Source of the DNA: Haloactinopolyspora alba
GTDB taxonomy: Bacteria; Actinomycetota; Actinomycetes; Jiangellales; Jiangellaceae
NCBI RefSeq assembly: GCF_003014555.1
Contig: NZ_PYGE01000004.1
Coordinates: 248,001-312,000, forward strand
Direction: 5' to 3'
Length of the DNA: 64,000 nucleotides
Within the stretch, counting starts at the first letter, position 1. Each line of letters begins with the position of its first letter. Shown piece after piece: positions 16,794-25,599 of this stretch. The position numbers and the translations under genes were made by a program. A model generated the notes under the pieces. The model was not told where the DNA came from. It did not search any database and saw only the letters and a program-made list of their open reading frames with translations.

Positions 16794-18301
16794 GAGCGCC
16801 CCGCACCGTCGTCGAGCGTGTCGCCGGGTCCCTGGCCTGGCCGATCGCGAGGGTCGCGCGGCAGCCGTACGGTGAACCGCGTTCCCTCACCGGGCGAGCT
16901 GCTGAGGTCGATCCGCCCGCCGTGCAAACGGACGTTCTCCCACGCGATCGCCATCCCCAGGCCGCTGCCGTCGGAGCGGCCGCGGCTGGCGTCGGCCTTG
17001 TAGAACCGGCCGAACACGTTCTGCTGTACCTCCGGGGGCATGCCCGGCCCGTCGTCGTGCACGCTGATCGTCACCTCGTTCTCCCCGCGGGCCGCCGGCA
17101 CGTCGGACACGGTGACGGTGATCGGTTCCGCCCCGTGGGTGACGGCGTTGCCGACCAGGTTGGCCACGACGACGTCGAGCCGGCGCGGGTCGGCGACGAG
17201 TGCGACCGCCGACCGGCCGGTGCCCGGCGCCGTGCGCAACTCCACCGCATCCGACCATCCGCGCCGCGCGATCGCGCGTTCGACGAGCTCGCGTGCGTCG
17301 ATCTCGCGCAGGTGCAGTTCCGCGCTGCCCGCGTCGAAGCGGCTGATCTCGATCAGGTTCTCCACCAGCTCGGCCAGGCGATGCGTCTCGGTGCTGAGGA
17401 CACCGGCCGCGGCCGCGCCGTCGCCGCCGAGCCGCGCCGCCTCCTCGTCGAGGGTGTCGGTCACGGCGGTCATGGCGGACAGCGGAGTGCGCAGCTCGTG
17501 GGACACGTCGGCGACGAACCGGCGCGAGTTGGCCTCCTCGCGCCGTAACCGTGTCACCGAGTCCTCCAGCCCCGCGGCGGCGTCGTTGAAGCCCCGGACC
17601 AGCCCGGCCAGTTCGTCGTTCCCGCGGACCGGCAGCCTGGTGGTCAGGTCGCCCGCGCCGAGCCTGGCCGCGGCCAGCCCCAGCGCTCGCACCGGCCGGA
17701 GCACGCTGCGGGCGGCGACCAGCGCGACGACCACCGCGGCGACGGCGGCGACGCTGAGCACGATCGCGGCCTGCCTGGCCAGCGCGTCGATGCGCTGCTG
17801 TTGCGGCGCCAGCGAGACGGCCGCGTACACCTCGATGCCGGTGGGGGTGCCGTTGTCACTGGTCACGGGCGTGCCGGCGTACAGGAACGGTTCGCCGGAC
17901 TCGACCGTGCGCTGGAACGCCAACCGCCCCTCCTGGCGCACCGAGGTGCGCAGTCGCGCCGGAACGCGGTCGAGGGTCGTCATGTCGCCCACGGCGGTGT
18001 CCGCGTAGACGACGACGCCGCCTTCGACGTTCAGCCGGTCGGCGATCTCGGCCACGGTCCGGAGGCCGCCGGACGCCGGCTCCGTGCGGGACACGACGTC
18101 GGCGACCTGGTCACGCAGCTGGGTGAGGAACTGCACCTGGCTCTCGTCGAGGAGGGCGTTGCGCGCCGACACGTAGCTCAGGCCCGCGGCGGCCATGCCG
18201 CTGCCCAGCGTGACGAGCAGGAACGCCACCATCAGCCGTGCACGCAGACCGATCAGCCAGGACGGCCTGCGGATGCCGCTGCTGTCGGAACGCGGTGTCA
18301 T
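16790..18301 (-). CDS. HAMP-containing sensor histidine kinase (CseC/MtrB-like)
   Basis: 503 residues. Transmembrane helix at ~15-40, an extracytoplasmic sensor region of ~140 residues, a second transmembrane helix with HAMP (LRPVRALGLAAARLGAGDLTTRLPVRGNDELAGL), the phospho-acceptor FVADVSHELRTPLSAM, and an ATPase domain (VANLVGNAVTHG, DDGPGMPPE, GSGLGMAIAW). Starts at ATG 18301 overlapping the regulator stop (ATGA). Sequence around the H-box resembles Streptomyces CseC, the kinase of the SigE cell-envelope stress system; the adjacent lipoprotein and divergent VanY enzyme fit an envelope-sensing role. Confidence 0.92.
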   Translation of the reverse strand: MTPRSDSSGIRRPSWLIGLRARLMVAFLLVTLGSGMAAAGLSYVSARNALLDESQVQFLTQLRDQVADVVSRTEPASGGLRTVAEIADRLNVEGGVVVYADTAVGDMTTLDRVPARLRTSVRQEGRLAFQRTVESGEPFLYAGTPVTSDNGTPTGIEVYAAVSLAPQQQRIDALARQAAIVLSVAAVAAVVVALVAARSVLRPVRALGLAAARLGAGDLTTRLPVRGNDELAGLVRGFNDAAAGLEDSVTRLRREEANSRRFVADVSHELRTPLSAMTAVTDTLDEEAARLGGDGAAAAGVLSTETHRLAELVENLIEISRFDAGSAELHLREIDARELVERAIARRGWSDAVELRTAPGTGRSAVALVADPRRLDVVVANLVGNAVTHGAEPITVTVSDVPAARGENEVTISVHDDGPGMPPEVQQNVFGRFYKADASRGRSDGSGLGMAIAWENVRLHGGRIDLSSSPGEGTRFTVRLPRDPRDRPGQGPGDTLDDGAGRS

Positions 18302-18978
18302 ACCGGCCCGAACCGGTAGCCGAACCCGCGGACGGTCTGAACGTAGACCGGCGTGGCCGGATTGTCTTCGAGCTTGGCGCGCAGACGCTGCACGCACGCG
18401 TCGACGATGCGGGAGTCGCCGAGGTAGTCGTGGCCCCAGACCGCCCGCAGCAGCTGCTCGCGGCTGAACACCCGCGCCGGCGAACGGGACAGCTCGAGCA
18501 CGAGGCGCAGCTCCGTCGGGGTCAGCGCCACCTGCCGGCCGGCCTTCACCACCGACAGCGCGGAACGGTCGACGGTGAGGTCACCGAACGTCTCCGCCGC
18601 GCCGGGATGCCACTCGGCGCGGCGGAGCACGGCGCGGATGCGTGCGTCGAGCACGCGCGGCAGGACGGGTTTGACCACGTAGTCGTCGGCACCGGCCTCG
18701 AGACCGCTGACGACGTCGATGTCCTCGTTGCGGGCGGTGAGCATGATGATCGGGATCGACCCGTGGGCGCGTACCCGCCGGCAGACCTCGAAGCCGTCCA
18801 TGCCGGGAAGCATGAGGTCCAGCACCATCAGGTCGACGTCGTCGTCCAGCCGGCGCAGCCCCTGCTCGCCCGTGGACGCCGACACGACGTCGTGGCCCTG
18901 TCGCCGTAGCGCGAGCTCCAGCCCGGACCGGACGGATTCGTCGTCCTCGATCAGCAGTACGCGTGGCACGTGCTTCAT
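18298..18978 (-). CDS. OmpR-family response regulator (CseB-like)
   Basis: 226 residues. Receiver with EDD acidic pocket, phospho-acceptor in LMVLDLMLPGMDGF and conserved Lys in VVKPV, then a winged-helix output domain (LTPTELRLVLELSRSPARVFSREQLLRAVWGHDYLGDSRIVDACVQRLRAKLEDNPATPVYVQTVRGFGYRF). First gene of the regulator-kinase-lipoprotein unit, divergent from the VanY-type carboxypeptidase 104 bp away, which may be a target. Confidence 0.94.
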   Translation of the reverse strand: MKHVPRVLLIEDDESVRSGLELALRRQGHDVVSASTGEQGLRRLDDDVDLMVLDLMLPGMDGFEVCRRVRAHGSIPIIMLTARNEDIDVVSGLEAGADDYVVKPVLPRVLDARIRAVLRRAEWHPGAAETFGDLTVDRSALSVVKAGRQVALTPTELRLVLELSRSPARVFSREQLLRAVWGHDYLGDSRIVDACVQRLRAKLEDNPATPVYVQTVRGFGYRFGPV

Positions 18979-19082
18979 TGTTCAGCACGCTCGCGGTCCG
19001 GCGCCGCCGGTCGCGTGAGCTGTAGCGAAACCATGACACGACGCGGACGGGTTGCCTAAATCCGCCGTCGAGCGTGGATCCC

Positions 19083-19646
19083 ATGACGAGCACATCTTTG
19101 CGAAAGAAGCGTTCCGCCGGATCCGCGACCCTGGTCGCGCTGGGAGGAGTCCTGCTGGGTGGTGCCGTGTTCGCCGTCCTCGGTGATCCGAGCGAGGCGA
19201 GCGACGGCGGCGGGTCCGGCGGCTCTGGCGAGTCGGCGCTCGCCGGCTGTACGGACCGCGGTGACCTCGACGATCTCGGCGGGTTGACGGACCCGACCCG
19301 GCAGGCGTGGCTCGCGGCGGTCGACGCCGCCGCGGCGGACGGCGCCGAGATGTCGCTGACGTCCGGCTACCGCACCTGCCAGCACCAGCAGCGGCTCTTC
19401 GACGAGAAGGTCGACGAGTACGGCTCGGTGGAGGAGGCGTCGGTGTGGGCGCTGCCGCCGGACGAGTCGAACCACGTCCGTGGAATCGCCCTGGACGTCG
19501 GCCCGGGTCCGGCCGCGGACTGGCTGCAGGACCACGGTGCGCGGTTCGGCCTCTGCAAGACCATGAGCTGGGAATGGTGGCACTTCGAGTACGACCCGGA
19601 GTGGGAGCGCTCGGAGTCCTGCCCGGACCCGGCGCCACGGCCCTGA
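19083..19646 (+). CDS. D-alanyl-D-alanine carboxypeptidase, VanY/M15B family
   Basis: 187 residues. Single N-terminal membrane anchor (residues ~12-35), a Gly/Ser linker, and a zinc DD-peptidase domain: SGYRTCQHQQRLF, SNHVRGIALD (zinc His and Asp) and EWWHFEY (catalytic Glu and zinc His). It trims the terminal D-Ala of peptidoglycan stem peptides outside the membrane. Three or four cysteines (C-TDRGD, R-T-C, GLC, ESC) may form disulfides. The ATG at 19083 is preferred over the GTG at 19074. It is divergent from the envelope-stress-like regulator and convergent with the LytS-like kinase. Confidence 0.9.
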   Translation: MTSTSLRKKRSAGSATLVALGGVLLGGAVFAVLGDPSEASDGGGSGGSGESALAGCTDRGDLDDLGGLTDPTRQAWLAAVDAAAADGAEMSLTSGYRTCQHQQRLFDEKVDEYGSVEEASVWALPPDESNHVRGIALDVGPGPAADWLQDHGARFGLCKTMSWEWWHFEYDPEWERSESCPDPAPRP

Positions 19647-19656
19647 CCGCGCGTTT

Positions 19657-20859
19657 TCATGTCGCGGCGGGGCCGGTGACGTGCACGCCGGCCCGGTACT
19701 TCGGCACCCGCATGGCGACCTTCGTTCCGGCGCCCACGGCGGTCTCCACGGTCAGGCCGTACTCGTCGCCGTACACCGCGCGCAGCCGCTCGTCGACGTT
19801 GCCGATGCCGACCCGGTCACCGCTCGACTCGCCGGACAGGATCGCCTCGACGACAGCGGGGTCCATGCCGACACCGTCGTCGTCGATGCTGATCAGCGCG
19901 TCGTGTCCGGCATCCTCCGCGACGATCGTGATGTGCCCGGGATCGGAACGGCCCTCGAGGCCGTGCCGCACCGCGTTCTCCACCAGCGGCTGCAGGCACA
20001 GGAACGGCACCGCCACCGGCAGCACCTCCGGCGCCACCCGTAGCGTCACCGACAGCCGGTCGCCGAAGCGGGCCTTCTCGAGCGTGAGGTACCGCTCGAC
20101 CGAGCGCAGCTCGTCGGCCAGCGTGGTGAAGTCGCCGTGCCGGCGGAACGAGTAACGGGTGAAGTCGGCGAAGTCGAGCAGCAGCTCGCGTGCGTGCTCG
20201 GGCTCGGTGCGCACGTACGAGGCGATGGCGCCGAGCGCGTTGTAGATGAAGTGGGGAGAGATCTGCGCGCGCAGCGCCCGGATCTCGGCCTCGGCGAGCT
20301 TGGCCCGCTCCCGGTCGAACTCGGCGAGCTCCAGCTGACCGGAGACGAACCGGGCGACCTCCTCGACCGCGCGGACCAGCCCCGCGGACGGGCGGGCCGA
20401 CGTGTAGGCCAGCAGCGCGCCGACGACCTTTCCCTCGGTGCTCAGCGCCGCGACGACGGCGTGCCGGACCGGACAGTCCAGATGCTCGCAGGCCACCGTC
20501 TCCGGATCGAGCACCTCGGTCGAGCCTGCCGCCAGCGCCTGTGCGGCGTGCTCGCCGACGTGCTCCGCGTGCGCACCGCTCCCGGCGCCGTCCCACGCGG
20601 TGACCTCGTCCCCGTCGGTCAGCGCGAGCGCCGGCGTGGCCAGCAGCTCGCGGAGGTGTTTCGCGGCGCGATCGGCTCCGGCGGCGAGCCCGGCCCGCAG
20701 CTCCGGCGACGCCAGGCTGGTGGTGTGCAGGACGCGGTAGGTGGTCTGGTTCTCGGACGTGCCCAGGACCACCCGCGACCGCACCAAGCGCACCAGCAGC
20801 ACGCCCGCGGTCGCGACGAGCGCCGCCACGACCACGGACACGACGACCGTCGAGTCCAT
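19657..20859 (-). CDS. LytS-like sensor histidine kinase
   Basis: 400 residues from ATG 20859. One N-terminal transmembrane helix (VVVSVVVAALVATAGVLLV), a GAF-like cytoplasmic domain with a Cys pair (ETVACEHLDCPVRH), then a His_kinase domain with ISPHFIYNALGAIASYVRTE and an ATPase (LQPLVENAVRHGLE, DDDGVGMDP, GIGNVDERLRAVYG). It is the expected partner of the LytTR regulator at 15598-16326; such pairs are normally adjacent, but here four genes separate them. The C-x4-C element could bind a metal or sense redox state (inference). Confidence 0.92.
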   Translation of the reverse strand: MDSTVVVSVVVAALVATAGVLLVRLVRSRVVLGTSENQTTYRVLHTTSLASPELRAGLAAGADRAAKHLRELLATPALALTDGDEVTAWDGAGSGAHAEHVGEHAAQALAAGSTEVLDPETVACEHLDCPVRHAVVAALSTEGKVVGALLAYTSARPSAGLVRAVEEVARFVSGQLELAEFDRERAKLAEAEIRALRAQISPHFIYNALGAIASYVRTEPEHARELLLDFADFTRYSFRRHGDFTTLADELRSVERYLTLEKARFGDRLSVTLRVAPEVLPVAVPFLCLQPLVENAVRHGLEGRSDPGHITIVAEDAGHDALISIDDDGVGMDPAVVEAILSGESSGDRVGIGNVDERLRAVYGDEYGLTVETAVGAGTKVAMRVPKYRAGVHVTGPAAT

Positions 20860-20897
20860 GCCGCGGACCCTACTGCGGACCCCGACCGGGGTGTCGC

Positions 20898-21806
20898 TCA
20901 GGCGACGGCCGTCAGCCAGTCGCGGTGCCGGGTGTCCCGGCCGTGGACGGCCTCGGCGAGCGCGTCGCGCAGCTTGCGGGTGATCGGTCCCGGCGCGCCG
21001 ATCTCGCGGTCGTCGACCGAGCGGACCGGCATGATCTCGGCGGCCGTGCCGCACAGGAAGACCTCGTCCGCGGCGTAGAGGTCGGAGCGGACGACGTCTC
21101 CGTGCCGGAAGGGCAGGCCGAGGTCGGCGGCGAGCCGGCGCACGGTGTCCAGGGTGATCCCCTCGAGCACGCCCGCCGACGGCGACGGGGTGGTCAGCGC
21201 ACCGCCGCGGACCACCACGACGTTCTCGGTGCTGCACTCGCTGACCTGCCCCGTGCTCGAGAGCAGGACGGCCTCGTCGTAGCCGGCGGCGTTCGCCTCG
21301 GCTCGCGCCAGCACCGAGTTCAGATATGGCCCGGTGGCCTTTGCGGCCGGTGGTACGACGTTCGGGTCGTTGCGCCGCCACGAACTGACCATGAGCCGCG
21401 CGCCTTCGTCCCGGCCGCCGACGTGCGGAGCCCCTTCCCAGCTCGCGATCGAGACGTTGACGGGGCACGACCGGGTGTCGATGCCCATGGATCCGTAGCC
21501 GAGGTACACCAGATGCCGGACGTAGCAGGCGTCGTGCCCGTTCGCCGCCACGAGTTCCAGCGTCGCGGCGCGCAGCTGTGCGGCCGAGTACGGGACGGTG
21601 AATCCGACGATGCGTGCGCTGGTGACGAGCCGGTCGAGGTGGTCGTCCAGGCGGAACACGCTCGGCCCGTCCGGCGTGGGATAGACACGGGTCCCTTCCA
21701 GGACGCCCGTGCCGTAGTGCAGGCCGTGGGTGAGGACGTGAACACGGGCGTCCGCCCACGGGACGAGCGCGCCGTCCATCCAGATGACGTCTGCTTCCGA
21801 TAGCAC
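20898..21806 (-). CDS. ilvE: branched-chain amino acid aminotransferase (class IV PLP enzyme)
   Basis: 302 residues. Fold type IV aminotransferase: DARVHVLTHGLHYGTGVLEGTRVY, KATGPYLNSVLARAEANAAGYDEAVLL (PLP Lys in the KATG segment), STGQVSECSTENVVVV and GVLEGITLDTVR. The motif set is that of IlvE transferring amino groups between Leu/Ile/Val and 2-oxoglutarate; D-amino-acid transaminase or ADC lyase is less likely because of the HYGTGVLEGTR pattern. Divergent from a MocR-type regulator with a palindrome in the shared promoter. Confidence 0.92.
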   Translation of the reverse strand: MLSEADVIWMDGALVPWADARVHVLTHGLHYGTGVLEGTRVYPTPDGPSVFRLDDHLDRLVTSARIVGFTVPYSAAQLRAATLELVAANGHDACYVRHLVYLGYGSMGIDTRSCPVNVSIASWEGAPHVGGRDEGARLMVSSWRRNDPNVVPPAAKATGPYLNSVLARAEANAAGYDEAVLLSSTGQVSECSTENVVVVRGGALTTPSPSAGVLEGITLDTVRRLAADLGLPFRHGDVVRSDLYAADEVFLCGTAAEIMPVRSVDDREIGAPGPITRKLRDALAEAVHGRDTRHRDWLTAVA

Positions 21807-21833
21807 AGGTCACTCCTCGACTTGGCACGTTAG

Positions 21834-21867
21834 AGTGGCTCAATCTTCCCCGAATAGATGAGCCACT
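21834..21867. promoter_or_regulatory. inverted repeat in the ilvE/MocR divergent promoter
   Basis: AGTGGCTCA (21834-21842) and TGAGCCACT (21859-21867) are exact inverted 9-mers separated by 16 bp. They lie 28 bp from the ilvE start and about 80 bp from the MocR start. A related half-site, AGGTGGTCC, follows at 21891. The repeat is a candidate binding site for the adjacent MocR protein; known MocR/PdxR sites likewise contain AGTGG-like half-sites. Confidence 0.65.
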
Positions 21868-21944
21868 TGATGGATGAATGGAACAGTATCAGGTGGTCCG
21901 ATCGGTACTCTCCGTATGGGCCACCAGCGTGGAGAATGGCCGGC

Positions 21945-23351
21945 ATGGCCACGTCTGAGCAGGACCACTTCGTGCTCCTCGTGCGCGACGGTGTCCGCGG
22001 CCGGGGCGGTCGAGGGACGCCGGGGCGCAGGCTCACGGAGGTGCTCCGTGACCTGATCGGCGCCGATGCACTTTCCGCCGGCGCGCGGCTGCCGTCTGAG
22101 CGCGAACTGGCCAAGGCCGTGGACATGAGCCGAGGGACGGTCGCCGGGGTTTACCGGACGTTGTGCGCGCAGGGCTGGTGCGAGAGGCGGCACGGCAGTG
22201 GCACGTACGTGCGCGAGCCGGTGGACGCCGCGGACGGCGTGCGGCGCATCGAGCGGTTGATGCGCCGCGACGCAGGGCTCATCGACCTGTCGAAATCCGT
22301 CGTCCCGGATGCGTCGCACCTGCCGGTCCCCGCCCTCGACGTCGCGGAGCTGCTGCGCACGCCGAGCGGGCACGGGTACGACGCGCTGGGTGACAGCCGG
22401 TTGCTGGCACAGCTGCGCCGGCGAACCGACGCGGATCCGCTGGTCACGGCGGGCGCCCAGCAGGGGATCGCGCTCGCGGCACGGTGCGTCGTGCGCGCCG
22501 GCGACGTCGTGCTCGTGGACGAGGCGGCCTACCCGGGCGCGCTGGCGGTGTTCCGGCGCCGCGGTGCGCAGGTGGTGACGGTGGCCGACGACGGCGGGGG
22601 AATGGCGCCGGAGGCGTTCCGGGAGGCCGTGGTGCGGCACCGCCCGGCCTGCGCCTACGTCCTGCCGGTGCACAACCCCACCGGCCGGGTGGTCGAGCCC
22701 GATCGGATGGCGGCGATCGCGGTGACCGCCCGCGAGCACGAGGTCAGCCTCATCGAGGATCGCACCCTGGCGGAGATCACCTTCGGCTCCACCGCGGCGC
22801 CGCCGTGCACCACGGCCCATCCGGACGGCACGATCGTGGTGGACTCGCTGTCCAAGGTGTTGTGGGGCGGGTTGCGCATCGGCTGGGTCACCGCGGCCGA
22901 ACCGTTGCTGGCCCGGCTCGTCGAGCTCAAGCACGAGGCCGACCTCGCAACCAGCGTCGTCGGGCAGCGGATGGCCGCCGCGGTGCTGGAGCGTGCCGAC
23001 GTCGACCAGTGGCGCCAGGAGCTCGCACGGCGGCGGGACCGGTTCACCGCCGCGCTGGGTGAGCGGCTGCCGACCTGGACGTGGGACGTGCCGGACGGCG
23101 GGCTGTCGCTGTGGGCGCGGCTTCCGCGCACCGACACCGACGCTTTCGCCGAGGCGGCGCGCGGGCACGGTGTCGCCGTCGCGCCCGGGTCGGTCTTCTC
23201 GCCGGACGGGCGTCAGCGCGACCGGCTCCGGCTGAGCTTCGCGCCCGGCGACGAGCTGCTGGACGAGGCGGTCGCCGCGCTGAGCCGGGCCTGGTCGGGC
23301 CGGCAGTCGGCCCCGGCGGCGCGGCCGGGTGGGATGGACCTCACGGTCTGA
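21945..23351 (+). CDS. MocR-family regulator (GntR DNA-binding plus aminotransferase domain)
   Basis: 468 residues. N-terminal GntR winged helix (LTEVLRDLIGADALSAGARLPSERELAKAVDMSRGTVAGVYRTLCAQGWCERRHGSGTYV), a linker, then a fold-type-I aminotransferase-like domain with the PLP Lys in VDSLSKVLWGGLRIGWV. MocR proteins sense PLP or an amino acid adduct. ATG 21945 has GGAG 10 nt upstream; in-frame starts reach back to 21858 but would enter the operator. Likely controls itself and the divergent ilvE. Confidence 0.92.
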   Translation: MATSEQDHFVLLVRDGVRGRGGRGTPGRRLTEVLRDLIGADALSAGARLPSERELAKAVDMSRGTVAGVYRTLCAQGWCERRHGSGTYVREPVDAADGVRRIERLMRRDAGLIDLSKSVVPDASHLPVPALDVAELLRTPSGHGYDALGDSRLLAQLRRRTDADPLVTAGAQQGIALAARCVVRAGDVVLVDEAAYPGALAVFRRRGAQVVTVADDGGGMAPEAFREAVVRHRPACAYVLPVHNPTGRVVEPDRMAAIAVTAREHEVSLIEDRTLAEITFGSTAAPPCTTAHPDGTIVVDSLSKVLWGGLRIGWVTAAEPLLARLVELKHEADLATSVVGQRMAAAVLERADVDQWRQELARRRDRFTAALGERLPTWTWDVPDGGLSLWARLPRTDTDAFAEAARGHGVAVAPGSVFSPDGRQRDRLRLSFAPGDELLDEAVAALSRAWSGRQSAPAARPGGMDLTV

Positions 23352-23363
23352 ACCGGCGAACCG

Positions 23364-24317
23364 TCACCCGGCGCACGCGCGGATCTCGCGCTCCGACGCG
23401 TTGCCGCCGCTGCACACGACGGCGACCCGCCGCCCGGCGAAGCGCGACGGGTCGGCGAGCACCGCCGCCAGCGCGGCCGCTCCGGCGCCCTCGGCGAGGG
23501 TGTGGATCTCGTGCATCATCACCCGTTGTGCGGCGGCGATGGCGTCGTCGTCGACGAGCACGAAGTCGGTGAGCCGCTCCCGCATGATCGACTGGGTCAG
23601 TTCGAACCCGGAGCCGGTCGCGAGCCCGTCGACGGCGGTGTGGTTCGTCCGGGTCACGCACTCGCTCGCGTGCCACGAGTCGTGCGCGGCCGGGGCGGCC
23701 GACGACTGCACCCCGACGATCTCGCAGCCCGGCGCCAGCGCGGCGGTCACCAGGCACGCTGCCGCGGCCCCGCTGCCGCCGCCCACCGGCACCAGCACGA
23801 CGTCGAGTTCCGGCTCCTGCTCCACGAGCTCCAGGTACACGGTCGCGACCCCGGCGATGATCTCGGCCTCGTTCGCCGCACTGACCAGCCGCTTCCCGGT
23901 GTCTCGAGCGAGGCCCTCGGCGTGCGACCGGGCCTCGTCGAAGTTGCCGCCGTACTCGACGAGTTCCGCGCCCCAGGCCCGGACAGCGTGCGCCTTCGCC
24001 GGGTTCGCTCCCTCGGGCATGACGATGGTGCACGGTGCGCCGAACGTAGCCGCGGCGTAGGCGAGCGACTGCGCGTGGTTTCCGGTCGAGTACCCGACGA
24101 CGCCACGGCCGCGTTCGGCCGGATCCATGCCCGCCAGCAGCGTGAGCCCGCCGCGGACCTTGAACGCGCCGGTGGGCTGGGTGTTCTCGTGCTTGACGTG
24201 GATGGTGGCCGAGGTCCGGGCGTTGAGGACCGGGTAGGTCCACATCGGGGTGGGCGGTAGCTGCCGGGAGAGCAACTGCCGTGCGTACAGCACATCGGAG
24301 ATGGTCGGGCGTCGCAT
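23364..24317 (-). CDS. threonine/serine dehydratase-like PLP enzyme
   Basis: 317 residues. Fold type II PLP enzyme: HENTQPTGAFKVRGG with the PLP Lys (K53), STGNHAQSLAYAAATFGAPCTIVMP, the phosphate loop PVGGGSGAAAA and the C-terminal CSGGNAS. Catalyses deamination of Thr or Ser to the 2-oxo acid, or racemisation; the short length without an ACT domain fits catabolic or serine-racemase-like members. Start at ATG 24317 by family length. Convergent with the MocR gene and divergent from a LysR regulator that may control it. Confidence 0.88.
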   Translation of the reverse strand: MRRPTISDVLYARQLLSRQLPPTPMWTYPVLNARTSATIHVKHENTQPTGAFKVRGGLTLLAGMDPAERGRGVVGYSTGNHAQSLAYAAATFGAPCTIVMPEGANPAKAHAVRAWGAELVEYGGNFDEARSHAEGLARDTGKRLVSAANEAEIIAGVATVYLELVEQEPELDVVLVPVGGGSGAAAACLVTAALAPGCEIVGVQSSAAPAAHDSWHASECVTRTNHTAVDGLATGSGFELTQSIMRERLTDFVLVDDDAIAAAQRVMMHEIHTLAEGAGAAALAAVLADPSRFAGRRVAVVCSGGNASEREIRACAG

Positions 24318-24399
24318 ATCGTCCACGCTGGCACCCGGCAATTCATAAGTCCAATTTCTATTTTCGAGGAAAGTATCAGTTCCGTTTATGATTGCGTCG

Positions 24400-25299
24400 A
24401 TGCTCGATCTGGTCCGGTTGCGGGTGCTGGTCGCGGTGGCGCGCGAGCGGTCGGTCACGGCTGCAGCGGAGGCGCTGCACTACTCGCAGCCATCGGTCAG
24501 CCACCACCTGGCCAGGCTCGAGGCCGACGTCGGCGTGCCGCTGACGCAACGGGCCGGCCGCGGCATCCGGCTCACCGAGGCGGGCCGGATGCTCGCCGCC
24601 CGCGCCGAGGAGATCCTCGGCCGGGTGGAGTCGGCGCAAAGCGAGGTCGCCGAGCATGCGGGGCTGCGCACCGGACGCGTGCGGGTGGCCGCGTTCCCGT
24701 CGGCGTTGTCGACACTGGTGCCGCCGGCCGTCGCGCGGTTCGGCGCCGCACATCCGGGCGTCGACGTCGCGCTGACCGAAGCGGAGCCACCGGCGGCGCT
24801 GGCCGCCCTGCGCAACGGCGATGTCGACGTCGCGCTGGTTTTCGAGCATGGCGAGCCGTCGGCCGGGGACGACCGGAACGTCACCCTCACCGCCGTGCTC
24901 ACCGAGCCGATGTACATCGTTTCGCCGAGTCGGCGGGAATGGACTGGCGACCGCGCCAAGCTGAACACCTACGCTGACGATCGCTGGATCGCGGGCTGTG
25001 AGCGCTGCCGTACGCACCTGGTCGGGGCCTGCGAACGCGCCGGTTTCGCGCCGGACATCGCGTTCGAGACCGACGACTACGTCGCCGTGCAGGCGTTGGT
25101 CGCCGCCGGGCTCGGCGTCAGCACCCTGCCGGGCCTGGCGCTGGTCGCGAGCCGGCATCCTGATGTGCGGATCGATCGGCTACCCGACGATCAGCGGTCG
25201 GTACTGATCGCGACCTACGGACGCTCACCAGCGCCGCTGCCTGTGCAGGCGTTCGGCGCCGCCCTGGACGCGGCGAACACCGTGCCTACCTGGCCCTGA
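24400..25299 (+). CDS. LysR-family transcriptional regulator
   Basis: 299 residues. N-terminal HTH (MLDLVRLRVLVAVARERSVTAAAEALHYSQPSVSHHLARLEADVGVPLTQR) and a periplasmic-binding-fold co-inducer domain (RVRVAAFPSALSTLVPPAV...). The ATG at 24400 is preferred over 24388 because the family begins MLDL. The 82-bp gap to the divergent dehydratase gene (24318-24399) is noticeably AT-rich for this genome (ATTCATAAGTCCAATTTCTA), a probable shared promoter/operator. The dehydratase is the likely target; the effector is unknown. Confidence 0.9.
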   Translation: MLDLVRLRVLVAVARERSVTAAAEALHYSQPSVSHHLARLEADVGVPLTQRAGRGIRLTEAGRMLAARAEEILGRVESAQSEVAEHAGLRTGRVRVAAFPSALSTLVPPAVARFGAAHPGVDVALTEAEPPAALAALRNGDVDVALVFEHGEPSAGDDRNVTLTAVLTEPMYIVSPSRREWTGDRAKLNTYADDRWIAGCERCRTHLVGACERAGFAPDIAFETDDYVAVQALVAAGLGVSTLPGLALVASRHPDVRIDRLPDDQRSVLIATYGRSPAPLPVQAFGAALDAANTVPTWP

Positions 25300-25329
25300 C
25301 CAGGTAGGCAGGAGTCGTGGACGCGTTGA

Positions 25330-25599
25330 TCAATCGACACCTGGTGACTCCTGCGGAGTTCGGGACAGGCGACCTGAGGCGAGCCATGATCGAATGATCT
25401 CGTCGGCCCGCCTCGCACTGATCTCTTCGGGGTTGTCGCGGTCCCAGTGCCCGGCAAAAATCCTGAAGAAGACATCGCTGGGACGCCATTCCCCCGACGG
25501 CAGATCGAGGATCTCGGCAGACCGCGTCGTCTCCTCCGAGTCACGCCGCCAGAGAGCTCCCGACGTCGGCGTGAAATCCAGGACGAAGTATCTCCACAT
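25330..25599 (-). CDS. 89-residue protein of unknown family, candidate second antitoxin of the Rel-domain module
   Basis: The start ATG shares one base with the stop of the RelA/SpoT-domain gene (TGATG), so it is translationally coupled as the last gene of the three. Aromatic- and acid-rich (MWRYFVLDFTPTSGALWRR, SDVFFRIFAGHWDRDN), no signal peptide, no transmembrane helix and no recognised motif. The position after a toxin and the small, acidic character suggest an immunity or antitoxin protein; this is inference. A longer in-frame ORF to 25719 only re-reads the upstream gene. Confidence 0.7.
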   Translation of the reverse strand: MWRYFVLDFTPTSGALWRRDSEETTRSAEILDLPSGEWRPSDVFFRIFAGHWDRDNPEEISARRADEIIRSWLASGRLSRTPQESPGVD

